Assembly: GCA_045652745.1 (NCBI GenBank)
Contig: JAZRUW010000015.1
Coordinates: 18,705 to 82,704, forward strand
Length of the DNA: 64,000 nucleotides
Direction: 5' to 3'
Origin: RGIG2041 sp045652745
GTDB taxonomy: Bacteria; Bacillota; Clostridia; UBA1381; UMGS1253
The translations under genes were made by a program, and so were the position numbers. Each line of letters starts with the position of its first letter. Position 1 is the first letter of the stretch. Under the pieces are notes generated by a model, which made no database searches, was not told the origin of the DNA, and saw nothing but the letters and a program-made list of their open reading frames with translations. This document shows, piece after piece, positions 16,353 to 24,297 of the stretch.

Positions 16353-18011
16353 TTATTCTTTTTCGAGTGCCAGCGTTTTGGTGGTGATGTCGCAAACCTC
16401 AGCCGGACCGTAGTACTGAATTGCACCCGGATACAGGTAAGCGGTTTCTACAGCCCAAGTCTCTCTGTTGGCTTCGAAGAACTTGAACGGCTTACCGTCG
16501 AGCTCAACGAGCGCCTTTTTGATAACCGGTTTGTCTTCGCCGTGTCTTCTTTCAATGTTCATCATCTTGGTAATCGGCATACCGCCTGCAACCCACTCGT
16601 CTGCCGGCTTGGACAGGTTGGAAATCTTGGAAAGATAACCGTTGTAGCCGTACTGGATGAGCATGAATGCATTGTAGCCCAAGGAGTAGCAGTAGTCCGC
16701 ATCAAAATTGGACGGGAATGCGCATCTGCCTTCGTAACCGAAGAAGTGATGCTGTGCGGAGAACTTGCCTTTGTATGTGCCTGCAGCCTTTCTCGCGGCA
16801 AGATTGTCTGCAACGAGTGCGGAGAAGAGCTTTTCGGAGTCGATTAAGGATACCTGAACATTACCGTGCGGGTCTCTTTCGAGGAAGAGCTGCTGTTGGA
16901 TGCTCTGCGGCAGGATAGCAAATACTTCCCAAGAGGCTGCGGAGAGACCTTCCTTAATAAATGCGCTCTTTTCATCCCAAGTCGGGAGTGCGTTGAAGGC
17001 TTCAGCCTTCTTGCCTGCGAGCAATTCGTTGATTTCTGCAATCAATGCGGAGAATTCCGGAACAAATTCCACAACACCTTCCGGAATGATAGCCACACCG
17101 AAGTTCATGCCGTTTGCGGCTCTCTTTTCAACGGAGTCTGCGATATAGTCGGCAATCTGGGAAAGGGACATCTTCTTTTCGGCAACTTCCTCGGAAACAA
17201 GGCAGATGTTCGGCTGTGTCCTGAGTGCACACTCAAGGGCAACGTGGGAAGCGGAACGACCCATTACCTTAATGAAGTGCCAGTATTTTTTCGCAGAGTT
17301 TGCGTCTCTTTGAATATTACCGATGAGTTCGCTGTATGTCTTTGTAGCGGTATCAAAACCGAAGGAGCATTCAATGTCTTCGTTTTTGAGGTCGCCGTCG
17401 ATGGTCTTCGGGCAACCGATTACCTGTACGCCGGTGTTGTGTGCGGCAAAGTATTCAGCCAGCACTGCGGCGTTGGTGTTGGAGTCGTCACCGCCGATGA
17501 TAACGACTGCAGTGATTCCATGCTTTTTGCAAACCTCGGCAACAACGGCAAACTGCTCGTTGGTTTCGAGCTTTGTTCTGCCGGAACCGATGATATCAAA
17601 ACCGCCGGTGTTTCTGTATGCATCAATGTATGCATCGTCAAAAATAATATAGTTGTCTTCCAAAAGACCGCTCGGGCCGCCCTTGAAGCCGTAGAGCTCG
17701 TTTGCCGGGTTGGTGGACTTTAATGCGTCGTAGAGACCGCAAACAACATTGTGTCCGCCCGGAGCCTGACCGCCGGAGAGGATGACACCGACCTTCTGTA
17801 CTTTTGCTGCAGAAGTGTTTTCGCCTTTTTGGAAAATGATTTCCTTTTTACCGTAGGTGTTCGGGAACAGCGCCGCGATTTTTTCGCAGTCTGCTGCGCT
17901 TGTGGTAGCTGCACCTTCCGAAACTGCGATTTCCGCGATGCCGTTTCTCAGCATTTTCGGCAGTTTTGGTTCATATGCATATCTCGCCTTCTGTAACGGT
18001 GAATATTCCAT
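16353..18011 (-). CDS. pfp: pyrophosphate-dependent phosphofructokinase, long PfpB-like type
   Basis: A 552-residue diphosphate:fructose-6-phosphate 1-phosphotransferase, a reversible glycolytic enzyme using PPi in place of ATP. Motifs: GVILSGGQAPGGHNVV near 77-90, GGDDSN at 173-178 (the Gly-Asp-Asp pattern marks PPi rather than ATP use), PKTIDGDL with the catalytic Asp near 203-207, and MGRSASH at 250-256. The ~550-residue length is that of the long clade found in clostridia, spirochaetes and plants. AAGGAG lies eight bases before the second ATG (MEYSPLQK), preferred over the ATG two codons upstream. It has its own promoter and terminator. Confidence 0.94.
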   Translation of the reverse strand: MEYSPLQKARYAYEPKLPKMLRNGIAEIAVSEGAATTSAADCEKIAALFPNTYGKKEIIFQKGENTSAAKVQKVGVILSGGQAPGGHNVVCGLYDALKSTNPANELYGFKGGPSGLLEDNYIIFDDAYIDAYRNTGGFDIIGSGRTKLETNEQFAVVAEVCKKHGITAVVIIGGDDSNTNAAVLAEYFAAHNTGVQVIGCPKTIDGDLKNEDIECSFGFDTATKTYSELIGNIQRDANSAKKYWHFIKVMGRSASHVALECALRTQPNICLVSEEVAEKKMSLSQIADYIADSVEKRAANGMNFGVAIIPEGVVEFVPEFSALIAEINELLAGKKAEAFNALPTWDEKSAFIKEGLSAASWEVFAILPQSIQQQLFLERDPHGNVQVSLIDSEKLFSALVADNLAARKAAGTYKGKFSAQHHFFGYEGRCAFPSNFDADYCYSLGYNAFMLIQYGYNGYLSKISNLSKPADEWVAGGMPITKMMNIERRHGEDKPVIKKALVELDGKPFKFFEANRETWAVETAYLYPGAIQYYGPAEVCDITTKTLALEKE

Positions 18012-18057
18012 GTTCATTACTCCTTACTGTTGTTTTCTGTTTTTCAACATCTCTCGT

Positions 18058-18086
18058 AGTATACCACAATCGTTTGTAAATGTAAA
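18058..18086 (-). promoter_or_regulatory. promoter of pfp
   Basis: Minus strand: TTTACA, 17-bp spacer, TATACT. Confidence 0.8.
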
Positions 18087-18096
18087 GCGGAATTGT

Positions 18097-19275
18097 TTAA
18101 AATTTCACAAACCATTTTGCAAATTTGCGCACAATTTTAAACGGTGTACGTTCGAGTTCTTTTTGTGCATCCGCTAATTTTTCGCGGATGGGGATGCCCT
18201 GCGGACAGTGCTGTTCGCATTTGCCGCACCCGATGCAGTTGCAGGCTGCGGTGGAGGTTTTTCGCAGGGTGGTGCACATAATGTATTCCTTTGTGCCGGC
18301 AAACCAACCCTCGCTGTGGAGGCGGTTGTACGCCGCGAAGGTGCCGGGAATATCGACGTTTTTCGGGCAGGGGACACAGTAGCCGCAACCCGTACAGCCG
18401 ACCTTCATTTTTGCATTGATGGTGGCGCTGACCGAGTGCAGCATCGCCTCATCCTCTGCGGTCAGTTCTCCGACCTTGGCGTCGGAGGCGGTCGCTAAAT
18501 TATCTTCAACCATTTCGAGCGAATTCATACCCGACAGCACACAGGTAACCTCCGGCTGATTAAACAGCCAGCGAAACGCCCATTGGGCAGGCGTATGCTT
18601 AACGGTGTGTGTTTCAAAGATGCGCTTTGCTTCTTCGGGCAGGCGGCTGACGAGCTTGCCGCCGCGCAACGGCTCCATAATCATCACGGGGATGCCCTTG
18701 GCGTTTGCGTATTTAAGGCCGCGCTTGCCGGCCTGCGAATGTTCGTCCATATAGTTGTATTGAATCATACAGAAATCCCAGTCATAGGCATCGACTAAGC
18801 GGCAAAACATTTCGGTGTTGCCGTGGTAGGAAAAGCCGATTTGGCGGATTTGTCCTGCGGCCTTCTTTTCTTCGAGCCACTTATCTACGCCGAGCGATTT
18901 CATGCGTTCCCAAGCATCAATGTCCGTGAGCATATGCATCAGATAGTAGTCCACATAATCCGTGCGCAGGCGGCGCAGTTCTTCATTAAACAGTTTTTCC
19001 GCGGCCTCGCGGCTTTTGATTAAATAGTGCGGCAATTTGGTCGCAATATTTAAATTTTTGCGGATGCCGTTTTTTTCAAAAATTTCACCGATGAGCGCTT
19101 CGCTGCCCGGATAGATATAGGCGGTATCAAAATAATTTACACCACCATTGTAAGCGGCTAAAATCTCCCGCTCCGCTTTGTCGAAATCGGTCTTGCCGAG
19201 TTTGGTCGTAAATCGCATACAGCCAAAGCCGAGCACGGATAAGTCATTTCCGTATTTGTCCTTGCGGTATTGCAT
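18097..19275 (-). CDS. aldo/keto reductase with C-terminal 4Fe-4S ferredoxin-like domain
   Basis: A 392-residue fusion. Residues 1-275 form the AKR TIM barrel: GFGCMRF, DTAYIYPGSE with the catalytic Asp/Tyr region, the lysine in ATKLPHY and DYYLMHM. The C-terminus holds CTGCGYCVPCPKNVDIP and CNCIGCGKCEQHCPQGIPI, an incomplete-plus-complete cysteine array for iron-sulfur clusters. Such anaerobe-specific AKRs probably take electrons from ferredoxin or pass them on; the substrate is unknown. GAGGTG precedes the ATG. A shorter relative lies at 52164-53171. Confidence 0.9.
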   Translation of the reverse strand: MQYRKDKYGNDLSVLGFGCMRFTTKLGKTDFDKAEREILAAYNGGVNYFDTAYIYPGSEALIGEIFEKNGIRKNLNIATKLPHYLIKSREAAEKLFNEELRRLRTDYVDYYLMHMLTDIDAWERMKSLGVDKWLEEKKAAGQIRQIGFSYHGNTEMFCRLVDAYDWDFCMIQYNYMDEHSQAGKRGLKYANAKGIPVMIMEPLRGGKLVSRLPEEAKRIFETHTVKHTPAQWAFRWLFNQPEVTCVLSGMNSLEMVEDNLATASDAKVGELTAEDEAMLHSVSATINAKMKVGCTGCGYCVPCPKNVDIPGTFAAYNRLHSEGWFAGTKEYIMCTTLRKTSTAACNCIGCGKCEQHCPQGIPIREKLADAQKELERTPFKIVRKFAKWFVKF

Positions 19276-19379
19276 AAAATCACCTCATTATTATTGTAGC
19301 ATAATAAAAGAGAAAAATAAATATAAGCGTGTCAATTTTTGTTCAATATGACAAAATCCGCAAACGGAATAATTTTTCA

Positions 19380-19408
19380 TTGATTTTTTTGTAAAAAAGT
19401 GGTATGCT
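19380..19408 (+). promoter_or_regulatory. promoter of purC
   Basis: TTGATT, 17-bp spacer, TATGCT. No purine riboswitch was recognised in the short leader. Confidence 0.65.
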
Positions 19409-19447
19409 ATTTAGGTAGAAATTTTGAGTTAAAAGGAGTTTTGTTGT

Positions 19448-20131
19448 ATGAAAAAGTTATACGAAGGTAAAACCAAAGACGTTTACGAGTTGGAAAACGG
19501 TAACGTGATGCTCAAGTTCAAGGATGACTGCACCGGTAAAGACGGCGTATTCGATCCGGGTGAAAACAGCGTCGGCTTGAAAATCGAGGGTATCGGCAAG
19601 GCAAATCTCCGTACATCCGTATATTATTTCGACCTTTTAAAGAAGGCCGGCATCAAGACACACTACGTAAATGCAAACGTAGAAGAGGCTGAAATGGAAG
19701 TGCTTCCGGCAACCGTATTCGGTCACGGTCTGGAAGTCATCTGCCGTTTGGTTGCGACCGGCAGCTTTATCCGCAGATACGGTGAATATATTGAAGACGG
19801 CACCGTGCTCGAAGGTGGCTATGTAGAATGCACATTTAAAAATGATGCAAAGGGCGACCCGCTCGTAACAAGCGAAGGTCTTGCAGCGCTCGGCGTAATG
19901 ACCGAGGAAATGTTTGCAAGCATGAAAGAGCAGACACTCAAAATCACCAAGATTGTAGCGGACGATTTAAAGACCATCGGTCTGGATTTGTGGGACATCA
20001 AGTTCGAGTTTGGTTACAACAACGGCGAGGTTATCTTGATTGACGAAATCGCTTCGGGCAATATGCGCGTATACAAGGGCGACAAGATTGTAGAGCCGGT
20101 TGAACTTACAAAGCTGATTTTGAACAGATAA
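19448..20131 (+). CDS. purC: SAICAR synthetase
   Basis: A 227-residue phosphoribosylaminoimidazole-succinocarboxamide synthase, the ATP-dependent joining of CAIR with aspartate in purine synthesis. Motifs: LYEGKTKDVYEL at the N-terminus, VICRLVATGSFIRRYG around 97-112, DIKFEFGYNNGEVILIDEIASGNMR near 180-205. It stands alone rather than in a pur operon and is followed by a strong terminator. AAAGGAG precedes the ATG. Confidence 0.95.
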   Translation: MKKLYEGKTKDVYELENGNVMLKFKDDCTGKDGVFDPGENSVGLKIEGIGKANLRTSVYYFDLLKKAGIKTHYVNANVEEAEMEVLPATVFGHGLEVICRLVATGSFIRRYGEYIEDGTVLEGGYVECTFKNDAKGDPLVTSEGLAALGVMTEEMFASMKEQTLKITKIVADDLKTIGLDLWDIKFEFGYNNGEVILIDEIASGNMRVYKGDKIVEPVELTKLILNR

Positions 20132-20144
20132 ATAAGGGATTGTG

Positions 20145-20173
20145 AAAAGGGAGCAGAGATCTGCTCCTTTTTT
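20145..20173 (+). terminator. intrinsic terminator of purC
   Basis: GGAGCAG, AGAT loop, CTGCTCC and a T-run. Confidence 0.85.
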
Positions 20174-20198
20174 GTGCACACATTTACACCAACACTGT

Positions 20199-20262
20199 AG
20201 GGCAGGGGCTTGCTCCTGCCGTGCGTTTGTGCGATATTCGCGGGCGATTCGTGAATCGCCCC
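20199..20262. repeat. double-hairpin intergenic repeat (REP-like)
   Basis: Two adjacent palindromes: GGCAGGGGC/GCTCCTGCC (one wobble) at 20201-20220 and the perfect GGGCGATTC-GT-GAATCGCCC at 20242-20261, flanked by TGTAG and CCTACGA. Elements built on GTAGGGGCGATTC are, to my recollection, scattered in clostridial genomes; copy number here cannot be seen from one window. Confidence 0.6.
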
Positions 20263-20276
20263 TACGAACACAAATT

Positions 20277-20315
20277 AAAAAAACCTTTGGTCATTAAGAA
20301 CAAAGGATTTTTTTT
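20277..20315 (-). terminator. terminator overlapping the end of the S26-type gene
   Basis: AAAAAAACCTTTG pairs with CAAAGGATTTTTTT. The right arm encodes the last residues of the peptidase (KKILCS) and the stop lies in the loop, so the hairpin overlaps the coding end. Confidence 0.7.
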
Positions 20316-20716
20316 ACATACAGTTTTAATTTTTTTATCCACAAATCTTTGTATTGGCTTTTTCTTCTGGCAAATGGTTTTGGGTTGCCGTTTGCATCTT
20401 TGGCATCGACGATTTTGGCGAGCATAGCCTCCGGATAAATCGGGTACTCGATCATGTTTTCATTGTCGCCGCACAGCATATAACCACCGCGCAGTTTGCC
20501 GACGATACGGTGCAGGGTATATTTACCGCTCGGGCGCTTGTAGAAAACAACGTCGCCGATTTTTGGCTTTTTGCATGGCGCAAGCGTTATGGTATCTTTT
20601 CCGTTTTCAAAGGTCGGGAGCATACTGTCACCGAACGGGGTAAAAGAAAAAGTCTTGCCGAGGGCGAATGCGTCTTGCATACACTCGACAAGAACTTCGA
20701 TATCGATGTAATCCAT
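20294..20716 (-). CDS. S24/S26-family (signal-peptidase-like) peptidase
   Basis: A 140-residue protein resembling the catalytic part of signal peptidase I-like S24/S26 proteins. FTPFGDSMLPTFENGKDTITL contains the presumed nucleophile Ser31; GDVVFYKRPSGKYTLHRIVG contains His69; GDNENMIEYPI is the family GDN box. The catalytic base would be His as in the ER/archaeal type, since no lysine aligns clearly. The C-terminus is basic and has no obvious membrane anchor. GAGGAA lies nine bases before ATG 20716, only four bases after the pqqD-like stop, so the genes are co-translated. Such pairs occur in RiPP-type clusters, but no precursor or radical-SAM enzyme is adjacent. Confidence 0.78.
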   Translation of the reverse strand: MDYIDIEVLVECMQDAFALGKTFSFTPFGDSMLPTFENGKDTITLAPCKKPKIGDVVFYKRPSGKYTLHRIVGKLRGGYMLCGDNENMIEYPIYPEAMLAKIVDAKDANGNPKPFARRKSQYKDLWIKKLKLYVKKILCS

Positions 20717-20720
20717 AGGC

Positions 20721-20990
20721 TTATTCTTCCTCGAGCATATTGGCATCGCGCAGCTTGGTAATAAAACGCTTCAAGTCTGCCGCCGCATAGTCACGCTCTA
20801 CATTATACTCCGCCAAAAGGGCATCTAACAGTTCTGCTTCGGTAGCGCCTGCCTGCAGTTTTTCCCAAAGATATGCCGCACTGCCGGAGAGCGTAATGAC
20901 ACCGTTAAAGGAAACGGTTGCATCCCCGATGGGCACAACAATCTTACTGCCGGCTACGGTTTTAAGCAGAAATCCATCTTTTAATTTCAT
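20721..20990 (-). CDS. PqqD-family protein
   Basis: An 89-residue PqqD/RRE domain: two N-terminal strands (MKLKDGFLLKTVAGSKIVVPIGDATVSFNGVITL), the conserved LSGSAAYLWEKLQAGATEAELLDALLAEYNV and a final helix LKRFITKLRDANMLEEE. PqqD domains bind leader peptides of ribosomally made peptides. It is the first gene of a two-gene operon with the S24/S26-like peptidase and has a strong promoter. The substrate is unknown. Confidence 0.85.
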   Translation of the reverse strand: MKLKDGFLLKTVAGSKIVVPIGDATVSFNGVITLSGSAAYLWEKLQAGATEAELLDALLAEYNVERDYAAADLKRFITKLRDANMLEEE

Positions 20991-21034
20991 ACAACATACC
21001 CTCCTTATATCAACATGGGTACTAATTCTATATC

Positions 21035-21063
21035 AGTATAACAAACGGAGATTTAACTGTCAA
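21035..21063 (-). promoter_or_regulatory. promoter of the pqqD-peptidase operon
   Basis: Minus strand: TTGACA, 17-bp spacer, TATACT. Confidence 0.85.
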
Positions 21064-21102
21064 TGAATGGTAAAAGAATGTAAGGAGAATGTAAAAAACG
21101 GC

Positions 21103-21131
21103 TTGCTTTTCAAAGAAAAAAAGCGTACAAT
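21103..21131 (+). promoter_or_regulatory. promoter of the HMA protein
   Basis: TTGCTT, 17-bp spacer, TACAAT. Confidence 0.7.
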
Positions 21132-21164
21132 ACAAGTATAATATACGAAGCAGGAGGTATATAT

Positions 21165-21389
21165 ATGTTTGGTTTCGGGAAAAAAGAGACAAAAACATTT
21201 TTAGTAGAGGGTATGGCCTGTCCGCGTTGCAGTGCGGCGGTGAAAACGGCGTTGGAAAAGAACAAGGGCGTAAAAGCGGAAATTGATTTGGAAAAAGGCA
21301 CGGTTGCTGTAACGGCAAAGCAGGTGTCGGAAGCAACAGTCAAAGCGGTTGTGGAAGCGTGTGGTTTTACATTTAAGGGCGAAGCATAA
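21165..21389 (+). CDS. heavy-metal-associated (CopZ-like) domain protein
   Basis: A 74-residue single HMA domain with the metal site GMACPRC (Cys19, Cys22) and the beta-alpha-beta-beta-alpha-beta pattern ending ACGFTFKGEA. It should bind Cu(I) or another soft metal as a chaperone. No copper ATPase or CsoR is adjacent. AGGAGG precedes the ATG. The first residues FGFGKKETK are unlike typical CopZ and might anchor it or be a short tag. Confidence 0.85.
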   Translation: MFGFGKKETKTFLVEGMACPRCSAAVKTALEKNKGVKAEIDLEKGTVAVTAKQVSEATVKAVVEACGFTFKGEA

Positions 21390-21426
21390 AAAATGGCTTG
21401 GGAAAATTCTCCCAAGCCATTTTTTA
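21388..21426. terminator. bidirectional terminator between convergent genes
   Basis: AAAAATGGCTTGGGA pairs with TCCCAAGCCATTTTT around a short A/T loop. It serves the HMA gene (plus) and the serine hydrolase (minus). Confidence 0.88.
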
Positions 21427-22608
21427 TCTGCCTAAGCAGGTATATATTACGTTTTTGAGTCGTGGCAGATACCATTCTTCACGAGGGTTTAAGCAATGCT
21501 GTGCAAAGAATACGGCGAGATTGATTTCGCTGTCGATGATGCAGGCCGAACCTGCCGCACCGCACCACCCGAATTCGCCGAGGTTGCAGGCATGTCCGGC
21601 TTCGGTCTTTTCGATGCATGTACGAACGCCTAGCCCGTAACCATAGCCGGTGAGCTGTTTCCAGTTCATGTATTTTCTCTGCGCTTCGGTTAAGCGGTTG
21701 GTTTTCATGAGGTCCACGGTGTTTGGCGACAAAATGCGTTCACCGGATAAGCCCATACCTTTGTTGGCGAGCGCCGCAAGGACTTTTACGTAGTCGGAAA
21801 TCGTTGTGGTAATGCCGGCACCGCCGCTGTCGTACTCACTGCCGAATACGAAGCCGGGAACTTTGCTGACTTTAATGAAATGTCCTTCTTTTGCATTGCC
21901 GTGCTTTTGTGCCTCTACGGCATTAAAATTGCTGTCGCCACCAGTTGGAACGAATCTGTACACGGATGCCATGTTGTCTGCAATGGCAGGTGTGTGATGG
22001 TACACCGTTCGGTTCATACCGAGCGGCTCGAAGATGTTTGCATCTACGTAGTCGCGGAATTTTTTTCCGCTGACCACTTCTACCAGACAAGCGAGTACGT
22101 CGTGGCAAAAACTGTATTGCCAGCGTGCGCCGGGTTCGAAATCGAGCGGATCTTCCGCCAACGTGCGAATGACTGTACGGGTATCCATTTTGCCGTCTGT
22201 CCGTGCGTGTGCCTTTTCGATAAACGGTGCTGTGGAGTTATAGTTAAAACCGGCAGTCATGGAAAACAAATCTCCGACCGTAATGGGGTTTTGGGCTTCC
22301 GTTAAAGTGCCGTCCGCTTGCTTAACGGACATGTGGCGAAATTCCGGCATATATTCATACACAGGGTCGTTTAGCATAAACTTGCCCTGCTCTAACAGCT
22401 GTGCACCTGCGGCGCAGGTGGTAACTTTGGAGCAGGAATAAACATTAAAATGCTCTGTGCCGCGCAGAACTTCTTTGGTTTCTAAATCGGAATAGCCTGC
22501 TTCGTAGCGGAATACACGTTCACCGCCGAGATATACCTGAATCGCACAACCCGGTGTGCGTTCGCGTGCCATCAGATCCATAAACTCTTTCAAATAAGTA
22601 AAATCCAT
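21424..22608 (-). CDS. serine hydrolase of the beta-lactamase/penicillin-binding (class C-like) family
   Basis: A 394-residue protein with the SxxK site SCSK (Ser58, Lys61), a Tyr-containing second motif in WQYSFCHDVL near residue 165, and the C-terminal HACNLGEFGWCGAAGS segment occupying the KTG position of class C-like esterases. No signal peptide is visible, pointing to a cytoplasmic esterase or peptidase rather than a secreted beta-lactamase. Related EstB-type enzymes hydrolyse esters; the substrate is unknown. The upstream in-frame ATG is itself part of the GGAGG ribosome-binding site, so ATG 22608 (MDFTYLKEF) is used. Confidence 0.85.
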   Translation of the reverse strand: MDFTYLKEFMDLMARERTPGCAIQVYLGGERVFRYEAGYSDLETKEVLRGTEHFNVYSCSKVTTCAAGAQLLEQGKFMLNDPVYEYMPEFRHMSVKQADGTLTEAQNPITVGDLFSMTAGFNYNSTAPFIEKAHARTDGKMDTRTVIRTLAEDPLDFEPGARWQYSFCHDVLACLVEVVSGKKFRDYVDANIFEPLGMNRTVYHHTPAIADNMASVYRFVPTGGDSNFNAVEAQKHGNAKEGHFIKVSKVPGFVFGSEYDSGGAGITTTISDYVKVLAALANKGMGLSGERILSPNTVDLMKTNRLTEAQRKYMNWKQLTGYGYGLGVRTCIEKTEAGHACNLGEFGWCGAAGSACIIDSEINLAVFFAQHCLNPREEWYLPRLKNVIYTCLGR

Positions 22609-22662
22609 ATTGCTGTCAACCTCCATATATTACTTAGGTTAGTTTATCATACGGAAAAGACC

Positions 22663-22691
22663 TTGTCAAAGGGAATATTTTTTGGTACAAT
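22663..22691 (+). promoter_or_regulatory. promoter of rlmD
   Basis: TTGTCA, 17-bp spacer, TACAAT. Confidence 0.7.
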
Positions 22692-22723
22692 ACGCTTAGA
22701 AACGTCAAAGGAGAATTTGACTT

Positions 22724-24097
22724 ATGGAGCTGAAAACTGAAATCAAGAAAAATGATATATACGAAACAGAAATCGTGGACCAGGCTTCCAGCGGTGACGG
22801 CGTTTGTCGCATCGGCGGATTTGCCGTGTTTGTGCCGCGTACTGTCAAGGGGGATATTGCACGCATCCGTATCGTAAAAATGAACAAGACCTACGGGTTC
22901 GGCAGACTCGAAGCGCTTTTGCAGCCGTCGCCGGCAAGAGTGCAGCCGCCTTGCGCCGTGTTTGACAAATGCGGCGGCTGTGATTTCATGCATATTGATT
23001 ACAAAACGCAGCTTACGCTCAAGCAAAAGCAGGTGCAGGATGCCATTTCCCGCTTGGGCGGATTTAAAGATGTAACCGTGGAACCGACGCGCGGCATGGC
23101 GGAGCCGTATGCGTACAGAAACAAGACGCAGATGCCGGTCGGTATGGATAAAGATGGTAAAACCATTTGCGGTTTTTACCGCCGACACAGTCATGATTTG
23201 GTGGAAACGTCGCATTGCTCGGTATGCGCACCTGCGGCGATGCGGGCGGCAGAATGCGTTAAAGAATATATGCGTATTGCCAAGGTAAAGCCATACGATG
23301 AAAAGTCACATTCGGGCGTAATTCGCAATGTGTTTGTACGTACGGCAAAGGACGGCGCGGTGATGGTGGTTGTTGTAGCCAATGCTTTGTTTTTGCCCAA
23401 GCCTGAATTGCTCGTTTCGCTTTTGCGCGAGGGCGTAGAGGGATTGGTAAGTGTGCAGCACAATATCCATACGGAGAAAACCAATCTGGTGCTCGGAAAA
23501 AATAACGATGTACTTTGGGGCGAGCCGACACTTTGCGATAGTATCGGCGATTTGGAATTTGAAATTTCGCCACACAGTTTCTTTCAGGTCAATCCGATAC
23601 AGACACAGGTACTTTATGAAACGGCGGTAACGATGGCGAATATCCAAAAGACAGATACCGTCTTTGACCTTTATTGCGGTATCGGTACGATTTCTTTGTT
23701 TGCGGCAAAGCGCGCAGGTAAAGTTATCGGCGTGGAAATCGTAGAAGATGCGGTGCGCGATGCAAAGAAAAATGCCGTGCGCAACGGGATTGCAAACGCC
23801 GCTTTTTACTGCGGTGATGTGCAAAAAAGCATACAGGATTTGTATGGGCAGGGCGAGCGAGCTGACGTGGTGATTTTAGATCCGCCGCGCAAAGGCTCGG
23901 ACGAAACAACGCTTGAAATTATTTTAAATATGCAGCCGGAGCGCATCGTATATGTTTCCTGCAATCCGGCCACACTTGCACGCGATTTGAAATATTTGTG
24001 CGCAAGCGGGGAGTATAAGATTGACACAGTCGTTCCCGTAGACATGTTTCCGCATACGGTGCATGTGGAGTGCTGTGTGCTACTATGTCGCACATAG
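22724..24097 (+). CDS. rlmD: 23S rRNA (uracil-C5)-methyltransferase, RlmD/RumA family
   Basis: A 457-residue SAM-dependent m5U methyltransferase. An N-terminal TRAM domain (residues 8-66) is followed by the iron-sulfur cysteines Cys77, Cys83 and Cys86 (PPCAVFDKCGGCDF) with a fourth in HCSVCAP. The SAM-binding core has FDLYCGIGTISLFAAKRAGKVIGVEIV. The catalytic cysteine is in YVSCNPATLARDLKYL and the general base in the C-terminal DMFPHTVHVECC. The RlmD versus RlmCD specificity cannot be told. The stop codon lies within the first hairpin of the palindromic array that follows. Confidence 0.92.
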   Translation: MELKTEIKKNDIYETEIVDQASSGDGVCRIGGFAVFVPRTVKGDIARIRIVKMNKTYGFGRLEALLQPSPARVQPPCAVFDKCGGCDFMHIDYKTQLTLKQKQVQDAISRLGGFKDVTVEPTRGMAEPYAYRNKTQMPVGMDKDGKTICGFYRRHSHDLVETSHCSVCAPAAMRAAECVKEYMRIAKVKPYDEKSHSGVIRNVFVRTAKDGAVMVVVVANALFLPKPELLVSLLREGVEGLVSVQHNIHTEKTNLVLGKNNDVLWGEPTLCDSIGDLEFEISPHSFFQVNPIQTQVLYETAVTMANIQKTDTVFDLYCGIGTISLFAAKRAGKVIGVEIVEDAVRDAKKNAVRNGIANAAFYCGDVQKSIQDLYGQGERADVVILDPPRKGSDETTLEIILNMQPERIVYVSCNPATLARDLKYLCASGEYKIDTVVPVDMFPHTVHVECCVLLCRT

Positions 24098-24280
24098 CAC
24101 TCATCGATATAAATCTCTTGCGAGATTTTCGATATATCCTAACGGATTCGATATGTGCTAACGCACTCGATATGTTTCCTTTGGAAACGAGATTTATATC
24201 ATATCGAAACCGAGTAAAGCGAGGTTATATCGAATTTTGCGAAGCAAAATATATCGAACACGCAAAGCGTGTATATCGAT
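24068..24280. repeat. nested palindromic hairpin array upstream of the four-helix-bundle gene
   Basis: An opening hairpin GAGTGCT...AGCACTC (24068-24102) spans the rlmD stop. Then four CGATAT words (24105, 24130, 24149, 24168) are mirrored by four ATATCG words (24201, 24227, 24251, 24273). Each interval holds a different small hairpin: AAATCTC/GAGATTT, ATCC/GGAT, GTGC/GCAC, GTTTCC/GGAAAC, AACC/GGTT, ATTTTGC/GCAAAAT, ACACGC/GCGTGT. GATATAAATCTC (24106-24117) is also exactly complementary to 24189-24200, and ATCGATAT (24103) to ATATCGAT (24273). The whole can fold as one branched, near-symmetric structure. It ends 17 bases before the next ATG. Function unknown. Confidence 0.9.
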
Positions 24281-24297
24281 AAAGGAGATTATACTAT

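Noticed and set aside
19276..19447. Purine riboswitch before purC
   Set aside because: The leader after the promoter is about 40 bases and lacks the conserved aptamer core.
24103..24280. CRISPR array
   Set aside because: The repeated words are only six bases, they occur in mirror orientation rather than as direct repeats, intervals are hairpins of uneven length, and no cas genes are near.
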